A stretch of 9,826 nt of DNA from the NCBI RefSeq assembly GCF_001854865.1, contig NZ_MDDW01000001.1, forward strand, positions 895,640-905,465, read 5' to 3'. A program made the position numbers and the translations under genes. Shown in pieces: positions 1-6,302 of this stretch (position 1 is its first letter; each line of letters begins with the position of its first letter). The stretch is from Rhizobium sp. LCM 4573 (GTDB taxonomy: Bacteria; Pseudomonadota; Alphaproteobacteria; Rhizobiales; Rhizobiaceae). The notes under the pieces were generated by a model. It had not been told where the DNA came from. It did no database searches and saw only the letters and a program-made list of their open reading frames with translations.

Positions 1-234
1 GGCGACGTCGCGGTCTGGCCGGGCGACGTCGTCGTCGGCGATGCCGAAGGGGTGGTGATCGTGCCCGCACATCTGGCGGAGGAGATCGCCGACGAGGCCG
101 TGGAAATGACCACCTTCGAGGATTTCGTCACCGAGGAAGTGCTGAACGGCCGCTCTATCATCGGCCTATACCCGGCGACGAAGGAAGAGACCAAGGCGGA
201 TTTCGCCAAGTGGCGAGCCGCAAAGGGCCGCTAA
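1..234 (+). CDS. RraA/MenG-like family protein, C-terminal fragment
   Basis: This is the last 77 codons of a gene that begins before the window; the frame is open from base 1 to the TAA at 232-234. The visible part starts GDVAVWPGDVVVGDAEGVV and continues into VIVPAHLAEEI. That PGD-x-VV-x-GD-x-(D/E)GVV-x-VP pattern is typical of the RraA/MenG-like fold, which includes 4-hydroxy-4-methyl-2-oxoglutarate/oxaloacetate-type aldolases and regulators of RNase E activity. It is followed by a helical tail ending in GRSIIGLYPATKEE and a basic C-terminus. Members usually run about 210-240 residues, so roughly two thirds is missing. In bacteria of this kind such proteins often sit in sugar-acid or aromatic catabolic operons. 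The start and the catalytic region cannot be seen, so aldolase and regulator roles cannot be separated. It faces the amidase gene at 271-1044 tail to tail. Confidence 0.75.
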   Translation, partial: GDVAVWPGDVVVGDAEGVVIVPAHLAEEIADEAVEMTTFEDFVTEEVLNGRSIIGLYPATKEETKADFAKWRAAKGR

Positions 235-241
235 CCATATA

Positions 242-270
242 GGCACCGCGGCGATCGGTGTCGCGGTGTC
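242..270. terminator. Hairpin between convergent genes, probable bidirectional terminator
   Basis: A perfect 7-base inverted repeat, CACCGCG (244-250) and CGCGGTG (262-268), can be extended inward by C252/G260 with flanking G-T pairs and outward by G242/C270. It lies 8 bases after the stop of the RraA-like gene and abuts the stop of the minus-strand amidase gene. The position and stem suit a shared terminator for converging transcripts. There is no real T-tract on either side, so it may work weakly or only as a 3'-end stabiliser. Confidence 0.5.
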
Positions 271-1044
271 TTACCGACGCAAATCGGCCAGATAGGTATT
301 TTCCGTTTTCGATTTGGCAAATGCGGCAGGATCGATCTTTGCAATCAGCAGCGCTTCGCCTCCAGCCGGACCTTCGGCCAGCACGCTGCCGTCAGGCGCG
401 GCGATCCGCGAAAGCCCGGCATAGGTGAAGTTCTCGTCCGCTCCGCAATGGTTGATATAAGCAACGAAGACCTGGTTCTCGAAGGCACGCACCCGGATCA
501 TGTGCTCGGCAATGAACTTGCCGGACCAGCCCTCCGGCAGCGCGGTCGGCACAACCACGAGATCGGCGCCGGCCTTTGCCAGACGACGGACGTTTTCCGG
601 AAATTCCACGTCGTAGCAGATCAGGAAGCCTAGCCGAAGACTTCCCACTGTAGCCAGCACCTCGCGCGGGTCCTCCTGGCGGAACCACTGCCGCTCATAA
701 GGTCCATAGAGGTTGCACTTGCGATAAACCGCTGTCTGCCCTTTGCCGTCGGCAAAGAAAGCGCTGTTGAAGACGGCTTCGTGGGTCTTCTCGGCGAAGC
801 CTGCCACGATTGCCAGACCATACCTTGCAGCCATATCCGAAAGCCGGTCGGTGATCTCGCCATGGGCAGGAGCGGCAAGCGACGGAAACTTCTCAGCCGC
901 ACCATAGCCGGTCAACGCCAGTTCCGGTGCGATCAGCAACTCGGCGCCTTGGGAAGCGGCCTCACTCGCAGCAGCCTCGATCTTGGCGAGGTTCGCCTCG
1001 ACATCTCCCATGACCGACTGCATCTGGAGACCGGCAATTTTCAT
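271..1044 (-). CDS. Carbon-nitrogen hydrolase (nitrilase superfamily amidase)
   Basis: A 257-residue cytoplasmic amidase with the full nitrilase-superfamily catalytic set: Glu41 in APELALTGYG, Lys109 in YRKCNLYGPYE (with the accessory Glu117) and the nucleophile Cys143 in ICYDVEFPE. The length is normal for the compact amidases of the superfamily. The ALTGYG / ICYDVEFPE / NHCG motifs resemble the R-amidase-like group, which acts on amides of amino compounds, more than true nitrilases or N-carbamoylputrescine amidases. It is the last gene of the minus-strand cluster. Its ATG overlaps the permease stop in an ATGA, and GGAGG lies just upstream, so it is very probably co-transcribed with the importer and ureohydrolase. 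That context suggests it hydrolyses an amide made from, or imported with, the transporter substrate. The family assignment is firm; the substrate is inferred. Confidence 0.88.
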   Translation of the reverse strand: MKIAGLQMQSVMGDVEANLAKIEAAASEAASQGAELLIAPELALTGYGAAEKFPSLAAPAHGEITDRLSDMAARYGLAIVAGFAEKTHEAVFNSAFFADGKGQTAVYRKCNLYGPYERQWFRQEDPREVLATVGSLRLGFLICYDVEFPENVRRLAKAGADLVVVPTALPEGWSGKFIAEHMIRVRAFENQVFVAYINHCGADENFTYAGLSRIAAPDGSVLAEGPAGGEALLIAKIDPAAFAKSKTENTYLADLRR

Positions 1045-1835
1045 TTGTCCTCCGCCATGGCTCCGAGCAATTTCGGCAGGTCGCCGAAGCGGGCGACGAG
1101 GCCGAAGACCACTGCTGCAATTGCCAGGAACAGCACCGTGACCGAGGCCATGGTCGGCGTATAGCCGTATCGCAGCGCGTTGAAGATCTTGATCGGCAGG
1201 GTCTCCATCGTGAAGCCCACCGTCATGTAGGCGACGATATATTCGTTGAGCGACAGCACGAAGGCGAAGGCATAGCCGGAGACCACATAGGGCAGGATCA
1301 GCGGCATCACGACCGTACGAAAGATCGTCCTGTCATCGGCACCCATGGTCGCAGCCGCTTCCACCAGCGAGCGGTCGATCGCCGTAAACCCGAGCGACAG
1401 CGTCACCAGCGGCAGAGTAACGAAGAAGATCGCGTGGCTGATGACCGCCGTCCAGGGCTGGCCGTAAAAGCCGGTCGTCGCCCAGAAGGTGAGCAGCCCC
1501 AGCGCCGTGATGACCGGCGGCAAGGTGAAGGGTGCCACACCGAGAAGCCGGAAGATGTTCGCCCAGGGCGCTACCCGCCGCCACAGGAACCATGCGAGCG
1601 GCAAAGCAACGAGAAGTGCCAGCGCGGCCGAAAGCGCAGCCAGCGTAACGGATGCGATCAGCGCATTGCGCCATTCGCTATTGGTGAAGATCTCGCCATA
1701 CCAGGAAAGCGAAAAACCCTGTGGCGGAAAGGCGAGCGTCTGTTTCTCGTTGATAGAAACACCGGCGACGACGATCAGCGGCAAGGCCAGAAACAGGCCG
1801 ACGACAAAGAAGAAAAGGCGGCGCAGCGCGGTCAT
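1041..1835 (-). CDS. ABC transporter permease, PotC-like (polyamine-type importer)
   Basis: A 264-residue inner-membrane permease with six predicted hydrophobic segments, at about residues 7-27, 58-84, 95-118, 128-150, 179-201 and 228-250. The EAA loop that contacts the ATPase is at 159-179 (EAAATMGADDRTIFRTVVMP). The stretch TMETLPIKIFNALRYGYTP is typical of the PotC subfamily of spermidine/putrescine-type permeases. The frame stays open upstream to 1979, but that extension overlaps the neighbouring permease and does not look like protein. The ATG at 1835 is preceded by AAGGAGG (1840-1846) and overlaps the upstream stop as ATGA, which decides the start. It pairs with the PotB-like permease to form the membrane channel. 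Confidence 0.9.
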   Translation of the reverse strand: MTALRRLFFFVVGLFLALPLIVVAGVSINEKQTLAFPPQGFSLSWYGEIFTNSEWRNALIASVTLAALSAALALLVALPLAWFLWRRVAPWANIFRLLGVAPFTLPPVITALGLLTFWATTGFYGQPWTAVISHAIFFVTLPLVTLSLGFTAIDRSLVEAAATMGADDRTIFRTVVMPLILPYVVSGYAFAFVLSLNEYIVAYMTVGFTMETLPIKIFNALRYGYTPTMASVTVLFLAIAAVVFGLVARFGDLPKLLGAMAEDK

Positions 1836-2686
1836 GCAGCCTCCTTCTGACGTCCGGCATAGAGTGCCAATCCTACGAGGGCGAGCGTCACCAGAACGAG
1901 AAAGACGGCCATGGCTGCCGCAAACGGCATGTTCGACTGGTAGATCGCCTGATCGGTGATGAGCACCGAAAGCGTCCAATGCTGCGGCCGGCCGAGAAGC
2001 TGCGGCAGCAGGTAGGAACCCAGCGCGAAGATGAAGACCATGATGAGCGTTGCGAGAATGGTGTTTCTGAGCGCCGGCACGACCACGGTGAAAAAGGCCT
2101 TCACCGGCGAGGCCCCGAGCGTGCGGGCCGCTTCCGTCAGCGTCGGATCAAGCCGCACGAGTGCCGGATAGAGGACCAGAACGGTATAGGGAAAAGCCTG
2201 GTAGGTCATCGCCGTCATCACCGCGCCGAAGCTCGGCGTCAGCGCCTGCGGTTGCGTCATCAATCCCAGCCAGACGAAGAGATTGGTGAGGCCGGCGGTG
2301 CGCGAGAACAACGTAGACCAGGCAAAGCCGATCATCACTTCCGAGAGCGACAGAATGGAGAGCAGCGCCACCAGCCAGAGGATCTGTATCTTCCGCTTCG
2401 AACGCGACAAAAGGTAGGTAAAGGGAATGCCGATTACGACGCAGGCGATTGCCACCGCGATCGCCAGCATCAGCGAGAAGCCCAGAACCCGGCCGAAGAA
2501 CAGGCTGAGGAAACGGGCATAATTGTCCAGCACGAAGGCCGGCTGGTAGAAGCCGCCCTGCTCGCGCTGGAAGAAGGAAACGGCGATCATCGTGGCGAAC
2601 GGCACCACGAAGAATACGGTCAGCATCCCGGCCGGGAAAAAGAGCGGACCGTAATCACCAAGGCGCTGGGGCGGTTCGCGTCTCAT
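1832..2686 (-). CDS. ABC transporter permease, PotB-like (polyamine-type importer)
   Basis: A 284-residue inner-membrane permease with six likely membrane spans at about residues 15-37, 67-93, 102-124, 152-173, 206-226 and 256-277. The EAA loop is at 185-204 (EAARTLGASPVKAFFTVVVP). Length and layout match the first permease of spermidine/putrescine and related importers. Its start overlaps the ATPase stop as ATGA (2683-2686). No strong ribosome binding site is visible in front of this ATG, so translation probably depends on coupling to the ATPase gene. It should pair with the following PotC-like permease. The compound carried cannot be read from the permease. Confidence 0.9.
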   Translation of the reverse strand: MRREPPQRLGDYGPLFFPAGMLTVFFVVPFATMIAVSFFQREQGGFYQPAFVLDNYARFLSLFFGRVLGFSLMLAIAVAIACVVIGIPFTYLLSRSKRKIQILWLVALLSILSLSEVMIGFAWSTLFSRTAGLTNLFVWLGLMTQPQALTPSFGAVMTAMTYQAFPYTVLVLYPALVRLDPTLTEAARTLGASPVKAFFTVVVPALRNTILATLIMVFIFALGSYLLPQLLGRPQHWTLSVLITDQAIYQSNMPFAAAMAVFLVLVTLALVGLALYAGRQKEAA

Positions 2687-3717
2687 TTTGCGAGCACCAC
2701 GCTGGTTTCCGGATCGAGGCGGATACCGACACTCTGGCCGACCGTCACCTCAGGCCGGTTGCGCGGCGAGGAAACCGCGACGATCTGCTGGCCGCCCGCT
2801 TCCACGAAGGTTTCGATCGCACCGCCGAGATCACGGACGAAACTGACCGTACCCGTGATTGCACCATGGCCGGGAGCCGTCAGCTGAACATCCTCCGGAC
2901 GGACGGAAAGCATGCCCTTGGCGCCTTGGGAAACAGAAAGCCCCTCGACCGCCTCGCCGAGAACGGTCGCGCGCCCGGCGCCGTCCACCGAGAAGGGAAT
3001 GAGGTTGGTCTGGCCGATGAAATCGGCAACGAAACTGTCGGCGGGCCGGCGATAGATTTCGACCGGCGGCGCGGCCTGGCGGATTTCGCCGCCGTTCATG
3101 ACAACGACCGTATCGGCCATGGTCATCGCCTCGCGCTGGTCGTGGGTTACGACGATCGTGGTGATGCCGAGCCGCTGCTGGAGTTGGCGCAGTTCCACCT
3201 GCATGGCCTCGCGCAGCTTGGCATCGAGCGCCGAAAGCGGCTCATCGAGCAGAAAGAGCTTGGGCGAAATCGCGAGCGCCCTGGCGATCGCGACGCGCTG
3301 GCGCTGCCCGCCGGAAAGCTTGCTGACGGAGCGGTCCGCAAAACCCGGCAGATGGATCATCGCCAGAAGCTCGTCCACCCGCTTCTTCTGCTCCTCCTTG
3401 CCGACGCCGCGGATGCGCAGCGAATAGGCGATGTTCTCGCCGACCGTCAGATGCGGAAAGAGCGCGAGCGACTGGAAGACCATGCCAAGCTCGCGCTTGT
3501 GGGTCGGTACTTCGGTGATGTCGTGGCCGGCAAGATTGATCGAGCCGTGGGTCGGGAGGTCGAGCCCGGCGATCATCCGCATCAGCGTGGTCTTGCCGCA
3601 ACCGGATGGGCCGAGCAGGCAGACGAACGTGCCGTCCGGAACGGAAAGGCTGACATCATTGACGGCGGTAAACGTGCCGAACTGCTTCGTCACATTGTTG
3701 AGGTTCAATCCGGACAT
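2683..3717 (-). CDS. ABC transporter ATP-binding protein, PotA-like
   Basis: A 344-residue ATPase that powers the importer from the cytoplasmic face. All nucleotide-binding motifs are intact: Walker A GPSGCGKTT (36-44), Q-loop Gln82, signature LSGGQ (134-138), Walker B with Asp158-Glu159 and switch His192. The region from about 240 to the end, with SVRPEDVQL near 271, is a TOBE-type regulatory domain as in PotA, MalK and UgpC. GGAGA lies about five bases before the ATG. The gene starts a tight run of four genes with ATGA overlaps, but it is separated from the binding-protein gene by 199 bases holding a palindromic repeat. The PotA assignment rests on the polyamine-type permeases and binding protein beside it, since the ATPase itself only shows the broad CUT1/polyamine class. 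Confidence 0.92.
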   Translation of the reverse strand: MSGLNLNNVTKQFGTFTAVNDVSLSVPDGTFVCLLGPSGCGKTTLMRMIAGLDLPTHGSINLAGHDITEVPTHKRELGMVFQSLALFPHLTVGENIAYSLRIRGVGKEEQKKRVDELLAMIHLPGFADRSVSKLSGGQRQRVAIARALAISPKLFLLDEPLSALDAKLREAMQVELRQLQQRLGITTIVVTHDQREAMTMADTVVVMNGGEIRQAAPPVEIYRRPADSFVADFIGQTNLIPFSVDGAGRATVLGEAVEGLSVSQGAKGMLSVRPEDVQLTAPGHGAITGTVSFVRDLGGAIETFVEAGGQQIVAVSSPRNRPEVTVGQSVGIRLDPETSVVLAK

Positions 3718-3760
3718 TCGGTCTCCGCGCTTGGTTGGGCGGGTGTAGATAACATGTTTT

Positions 3761-3896
3761 GCCCCTCACCCTAACCCTCTCTCCACAGGCGGGGAGGGGC
3801 AACCTGCCTAGCACCGGGGCGAGAAGCGCGAATCCGGTAAGGCGTATCCCTTCTCCCCGCCTGCAGGGAGAAGGTGGCGGCAGCCGGATGAGGGGC
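3761..3896. repeat. Rhizobial intergenic palindromic (mosaic) repeat inside the operon
   Basis: A 136-base element bounded by perfect 8-base inverted ends, GCCCCTCA (3761-3768) and TGAGGGGC (3889-3896). The right half contains a perfect hairpin, CCTTCTCCC (3849-3857) and GGGAGAAGG (3866-3874) with an 8-base loop. The left half contains a second hairpin, CCTCTCTCC with GGGGAGGGG, around 3776-3799, closed with two G-T pairs. The CACCCTAACC and GGCGGCAGCCGGATGAGGGG segments are familiar parts of the short intergenic repeats found in many copies in Rhizobium, Agrobacterium and relatives (RIME-like mosaic elements). It lies between the binding-protein and ATPase genes and leaves both intact. Naming it RIME-like is from memory; the dyad structure is seen directly. 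Confidence 0.75.
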
Positions 3897-3916
3897 GATC
3901 TTTAGCGGCGCTCGCC

Positions 3917-5005
3917 TTATCCCGCAATCATCTCCGTCCACTTCTGGTTCAGGAAGTCGGACTTGGTCTGATAGAGGTCGTAACGCGGAATGATCGGCTC
4001 GATATCGGAAGAAACCGCCGCGAATTCCTTGTCCGTCAGATCCAGCAGATCGCGCTTGACCGTGGGCGAAGTGCCGACCTTGCGGGAAAGCGTCGCCTGG
4101 ATTGCCGGCTGGCACATATAGTCGATGAAGGCATGCGCCTCCTCGGTCTTTTTCGAGGCGCGCGAAACGGCCCAGGAGCCGGAATCCAGGATGCCGCCTT
4201 CCTTCGGGAAGGTGGAGCGGACCGGGAAGCCGTCGGCTGCGGCAAGCCCCGTGACGTCGTGGTAATATTGCCCCATCGGGATTTCGCCGGATTTCAGCGC
4301 CTGCTCGAACTGCGCTTCGTCGCGATACCAGAGCCGCACGTTCGGCTTCACTTCGGCAAGCTTCTCCAGCGCCTTGATGATGCCTTCGTCGGTATCCAGC
4401 GCATTGGTGCCGCCCAAATGGGTCTTAGCGGTCACCTCCAGCAGGAAGGAATTGGAGACGAGCGCCAGAAGGCCGAGCTTGTCGGCATTGGCGGGGTCCC
4501 ACAATGCTGCCCAGGACGTAGGCGCCTCTTTATAGACGTCGGTATTGGTTACCAGCGTTATATACCAGGAAACGGCACCGATGCCGGCGATGCGGCCATC
4601 CGGATACTTGTTGATGAAGCGGTCGATGAGGTTCTTGCTGTTCGGCAGTTTGGCCGCATCGAGCGGCGCCCAGAGATCGTTCGCCTGGCCCTTCAGGATC
4701 GCAACCTGGGACATCATTGAAACGTCTGCAGGGGCGGCGCCGGCGCGCGCGGCCTGCTCGAGCTGCACCAGCCAGGCTTCGCCGGTCGGTTCAGCGACGG
4801 ATTCGACGGCGATACCGGTCGCCTTGGTGAAATCGGCGAAGATGTTCTTGTCGAAGGAATCCTTGAAGAAGCCTCCGTAGACGCCGACCTTCAGGCTCTT
4901 GTCCTGGGCGCGCAGCACCGCCGGCATGGCCAGCATGGAAGCGCCGGCAAGCCCGGCCCCGAGCACGGCGCGGCGGCCGAGTTTGCCGTTGAGAATGTCA
5001 CGCAT
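3917..5005 (-). CDS. Periplasmic solute-binding protein, polyamine-type (PotD-like) ABC importer
   Basis: A 362-residue extracellular solute-binding protein that would capture the substrate in the periplasm and hand it to the permeases. The first 33 residues form an export signal with a twin arginine (Arg11-Arg12), a hydrophobic stretch and a likely signal-peptidase site after LRA (residue 33), so Tat export is possible. The mature part begins LKVGVYGGFFKDSF and carries PTSWAALWDP (162-171), a pattern common to PotD/PotF and iron-type family 1 binding proteins. The start is supported by AAAGGAG (5014-5020) eight bases before the ATG. It follows the ureohydrolase gene after 75 bases and precedes the ATPase after the palindromic repeat. 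Putrescine, spermidine, agmatine or another cationic guanidino compound is the likely ligand, inferred from the neighbours. Confidence 0.87.
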   Translation of the reverse strand: MRDILNGKLGRRAVLGAGLAGASMLAMPAVLRAQDKSLKVGVYGGFFKDSFDKNIFADFTKATGIAVESVAEPTGEAWLVQLEQAARAGAAPADVSMMSQVAILKGQANDLWAPLDAAKLPNSKNLIDRFINKYPDGRIAGIGAVSWYITLVTNTDVYKEAPTSWAALWDPANADKLGLLALVSNSFLLEVTAKTHLGGTNALDTDEGIIKALEKLAEVKPNVRLWYRDEAQFEQALKSGEIPMGQYYHDVTGLAAADGFPVRSTFPKEGGILDSGSWAVSRASKKTEEAHAFIDYMCQPAIQATLSRKVGTSPTVKRDLLDLTDKEFAAVSSDIEPIIPRYDLYQTKSDFLNQKWTEMIAG

Positions 5006-5080
5006 GATCCTTACTCCTTTGTTTGCCCGCGCGGTACATGGTCAGCGGGGCGAGTTCCCACTCTTTATAGCGCATTTATC

Positions 5081-6139
5081 TCAGGCCCGCCCCTTCACGG
5101 AAGGGCTGAAGACCATCAAGCTGAGGATTTCAAACAATATCTGCGCGCCGGTCTGGGCGGTATTATTGGTCGCGTCGTATTGCGGCGCGACCTCCACCAC
5201 GTCGCCGCCGACGAGATTGATGCCCTTGAGACCCCGGATGAGCTCCAGCACCTCACGGGTGGTGAGCCCGCCGATCTCCGGTGTGCCTGTGCCTGGCGCG
5301 AAGCTCGGATCGAGGCTGTCGATATCGAAGGAAAGATAGGTCGGCCCGTCGCCGACGATCGCCTTTGCCTTCTCGATGATCGCCGGGATGCCCATGCCGG
5401 TCACCTCTTCCGCATGGATCACCGTCATGCCGGAAGCATAGGAAAACTCCCAGAGATATTCCGCAGCGCCCCGGATGCCGATCTGGATCGTCCGGGTCGG
5501 GTCGAGCACGCCGTCCAGCACGGCGTTGCGGAACGGACCTGCGTGGTGGAATTTCGTCTCGTCGAAAAAGCCGCTCGTATCGCAATGGGCATCGATATGG
5601 ATGAGGCCGACCGGCGCTTTCTTCCCGACTGCTTTCAGGATCGGATGCGTGATCGAATGGTCGCCGCCGACCGAGAGCGGCAGCACGCCGGCATCGACGA
5701 TCTGGCCGACGCGCTTTTCGATATCCTCATGACTCATCTCCAGCCGGTAGCGGCTGCGGAAAGGAACGTCGCCGATATCCGCAACCCGCAAGTCGAAGAC
5801 CGGTGCGCATTCCAGCACGTGGTTATAGGGACCGATGCGCTCGATAGCCCGCAGAGCTCGCGGCCCGAAGCGGGAACCCGGCCGGTTGGTAACGCCGAGA
5901 TCCATCGGAATACCGAGGATCGCCACCTGCAGGTCTTCGAAATCCGGGTTTTCGGCATCCACCGGCAGGTGCGGCGCGCTCACGAAGGTAGGAATTCCGG
6001 AATAGGGCGCGACGCGGGTGCCACGCTTGTTGAAGATCTTGTCGGCGACCTTGCGGAACTTCGGATCGAAGATTTCACTGCCTTGGCCAGCAAGAAATTT
6101 CGTCCGCAATTCCTCAAGCTTCTTCGCGTCGAATGCCAT
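5081..6139 (-). CDS. speB: Agmatinase-family ureohydrolase
   Basis: A 352-residue enzyme of the arginase/agmatinase/guanidino-acid hydrolase family, which splits a guanidino group into urea and an amine using two metal ions. All six metal ligands are present: His161 (GGDHS), Asp183, His185 and Asp187 (HIDAHCDT), and Asp272 and Asp274 (SFDIDSLDPSFAPGTGTPE). It is longer than E. coli SpeB (about 306 residues) because of an N-terminal extension of roughly 40-60 residues, common in longer members of the family. Cys186 sits between two metal ligands where many relatives have Thr. AGGTG lies about eight bases before the ATG. The gene leads the minus-strand cluster with the polyamine-type importer. 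Agmatine is the default substrate, but guanidinobutyrate or a similar guanidino acid is also possible, so the symbol marks the family only. Confidence 0.88.
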   Translation of the reverse strand: MAFDAKKLEELRTKFLAGQGSEIFDPKFRKVADKIFNKRGTRVAPYSGIPTFVSAPHLPVDAENPDFEDLQVAILGIPMDLGVTNRPGSRFGPRALRAIERIGPYNHVLECAPVFDLRVADIGDVPFRSRYRLEMSHEDIEKRVGQIVDAGVLPLSVGGDHSITHPILKAVGKKAPVGLIHIDAHCDTSGFFDETKFHHAGPFRNAVLDGVLDPTRTIQIGIRGAAEYLWEFSYASGMTVIHAEEVTGMGIPAIIEKAKAIVGDGPTYLSFDIDSLDPSFAPGTGTPEIGGLTTREVLELIRGLKGINLVGGDVVEVAPQYDATNNTAQTGAQILFEILSLMVFSPSVKGRA

Positions 6140-6218
6140 GATTGCTTCACCTGTTCATGAGGCCGCGCGCACGCAGCCTATTTTTTGTTCTCTGAGGATC
6201 GCAGCCTCTGTTTTCATC

Positions 6219-6248
6219 ATTATCCGCCGAGACGGGCTGGAAAAGCAA
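6219..6248 (-). promoter_or_regulatory. Predicted sigma-70-type promoter for the ureohydrolase/importer cluster
   Basis: On the minus strand, TTGCTT (6248-6243) is separated by 18 bases from GATAAT (6224-6219), which matches the -10 consensus at five of six positions. Transcription would start near 6212, leaving a leader of about 72 bases before the ATG at 6139. The poor -35 element suits a promoter that needs an activator. It lies just downstream of the LysR-type dyad at 6269-6289. Confidence 0.5.
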
Positions 6249-6252
6249 TTGA

Positions 6253-6298
6253 GATTGTTCTAGCAGATGATGTGAGAAAAACTCACATCGGAACAATC
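6253..6298. promoter_or_regulatory. LysR-type operator: T-N11-A dyad with a flanking inverted repeat
   Basis: A perfect dyad GATGTGAG-N5-CTCACATC occupies 6269-6289, and its inner core TGAG-N5-CTCA (6273-6285) is a textbook T-N11-A LysR box. Its centre is at 6279, about 67 bases upstream of the predicted cluster start, where LysR proteins usually place their recognition site. A second inverted repeat, GATTGTTC (6253-6260) and GAACAATC (6291-6298), encloses it; the left arm falls in the region expected for the activation site. The dyad ends 13 bases before the regulator's ATG, which would also allow autorepression. Confidence 0.7.
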
Positions 6299-6302
6299 CG
6301 GA

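Noticed and set aside
271..1044. N-carbamoylputrescine amidase (AguB) as the amidase identity
   Set aside because: The nucleophile motif is ICYDVEFPE rather than the CWDQWFPE type, the protein is shorter, and no agmatine deiminase gene is present.
1836..1979. A 48-residue N-terminal extension of the PotC-like permease
   Set aside because: It overlaps the PotB-like gene in another frame, is not membrane-like, and the ATG at 1835 has AAGGAGG and an ATGA junction.
1979..3774. Two long plus-strand open frames opposite the permease and ATPase genes
   Set aside because: They are charged, low-complexity antisense translations typical of GC-rich coding DNA, opposite genes with intact family motifs.
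3761..3896. The repeat as an insertion sequence or CRISPR unit
   Set aside because: It has no coding capacity, no flanking direct repeats that I can see, and no regularly spaced units.
5064..5069. A TATAAA on the minus strand as a separate promoter for the binding-protein gene
   Set aside because: No acceptable -35 element lies 16-18 bases upstream, and the 75-base gap fits co-transcription with the ureohydrolase gene.
5180..6160. Long plus-strand open frame opposite the ureohydrolase
   Set aside because: The minus strand carries all six metal-binding residues; the antisense product has no recognisable motif or ribosome binding site.
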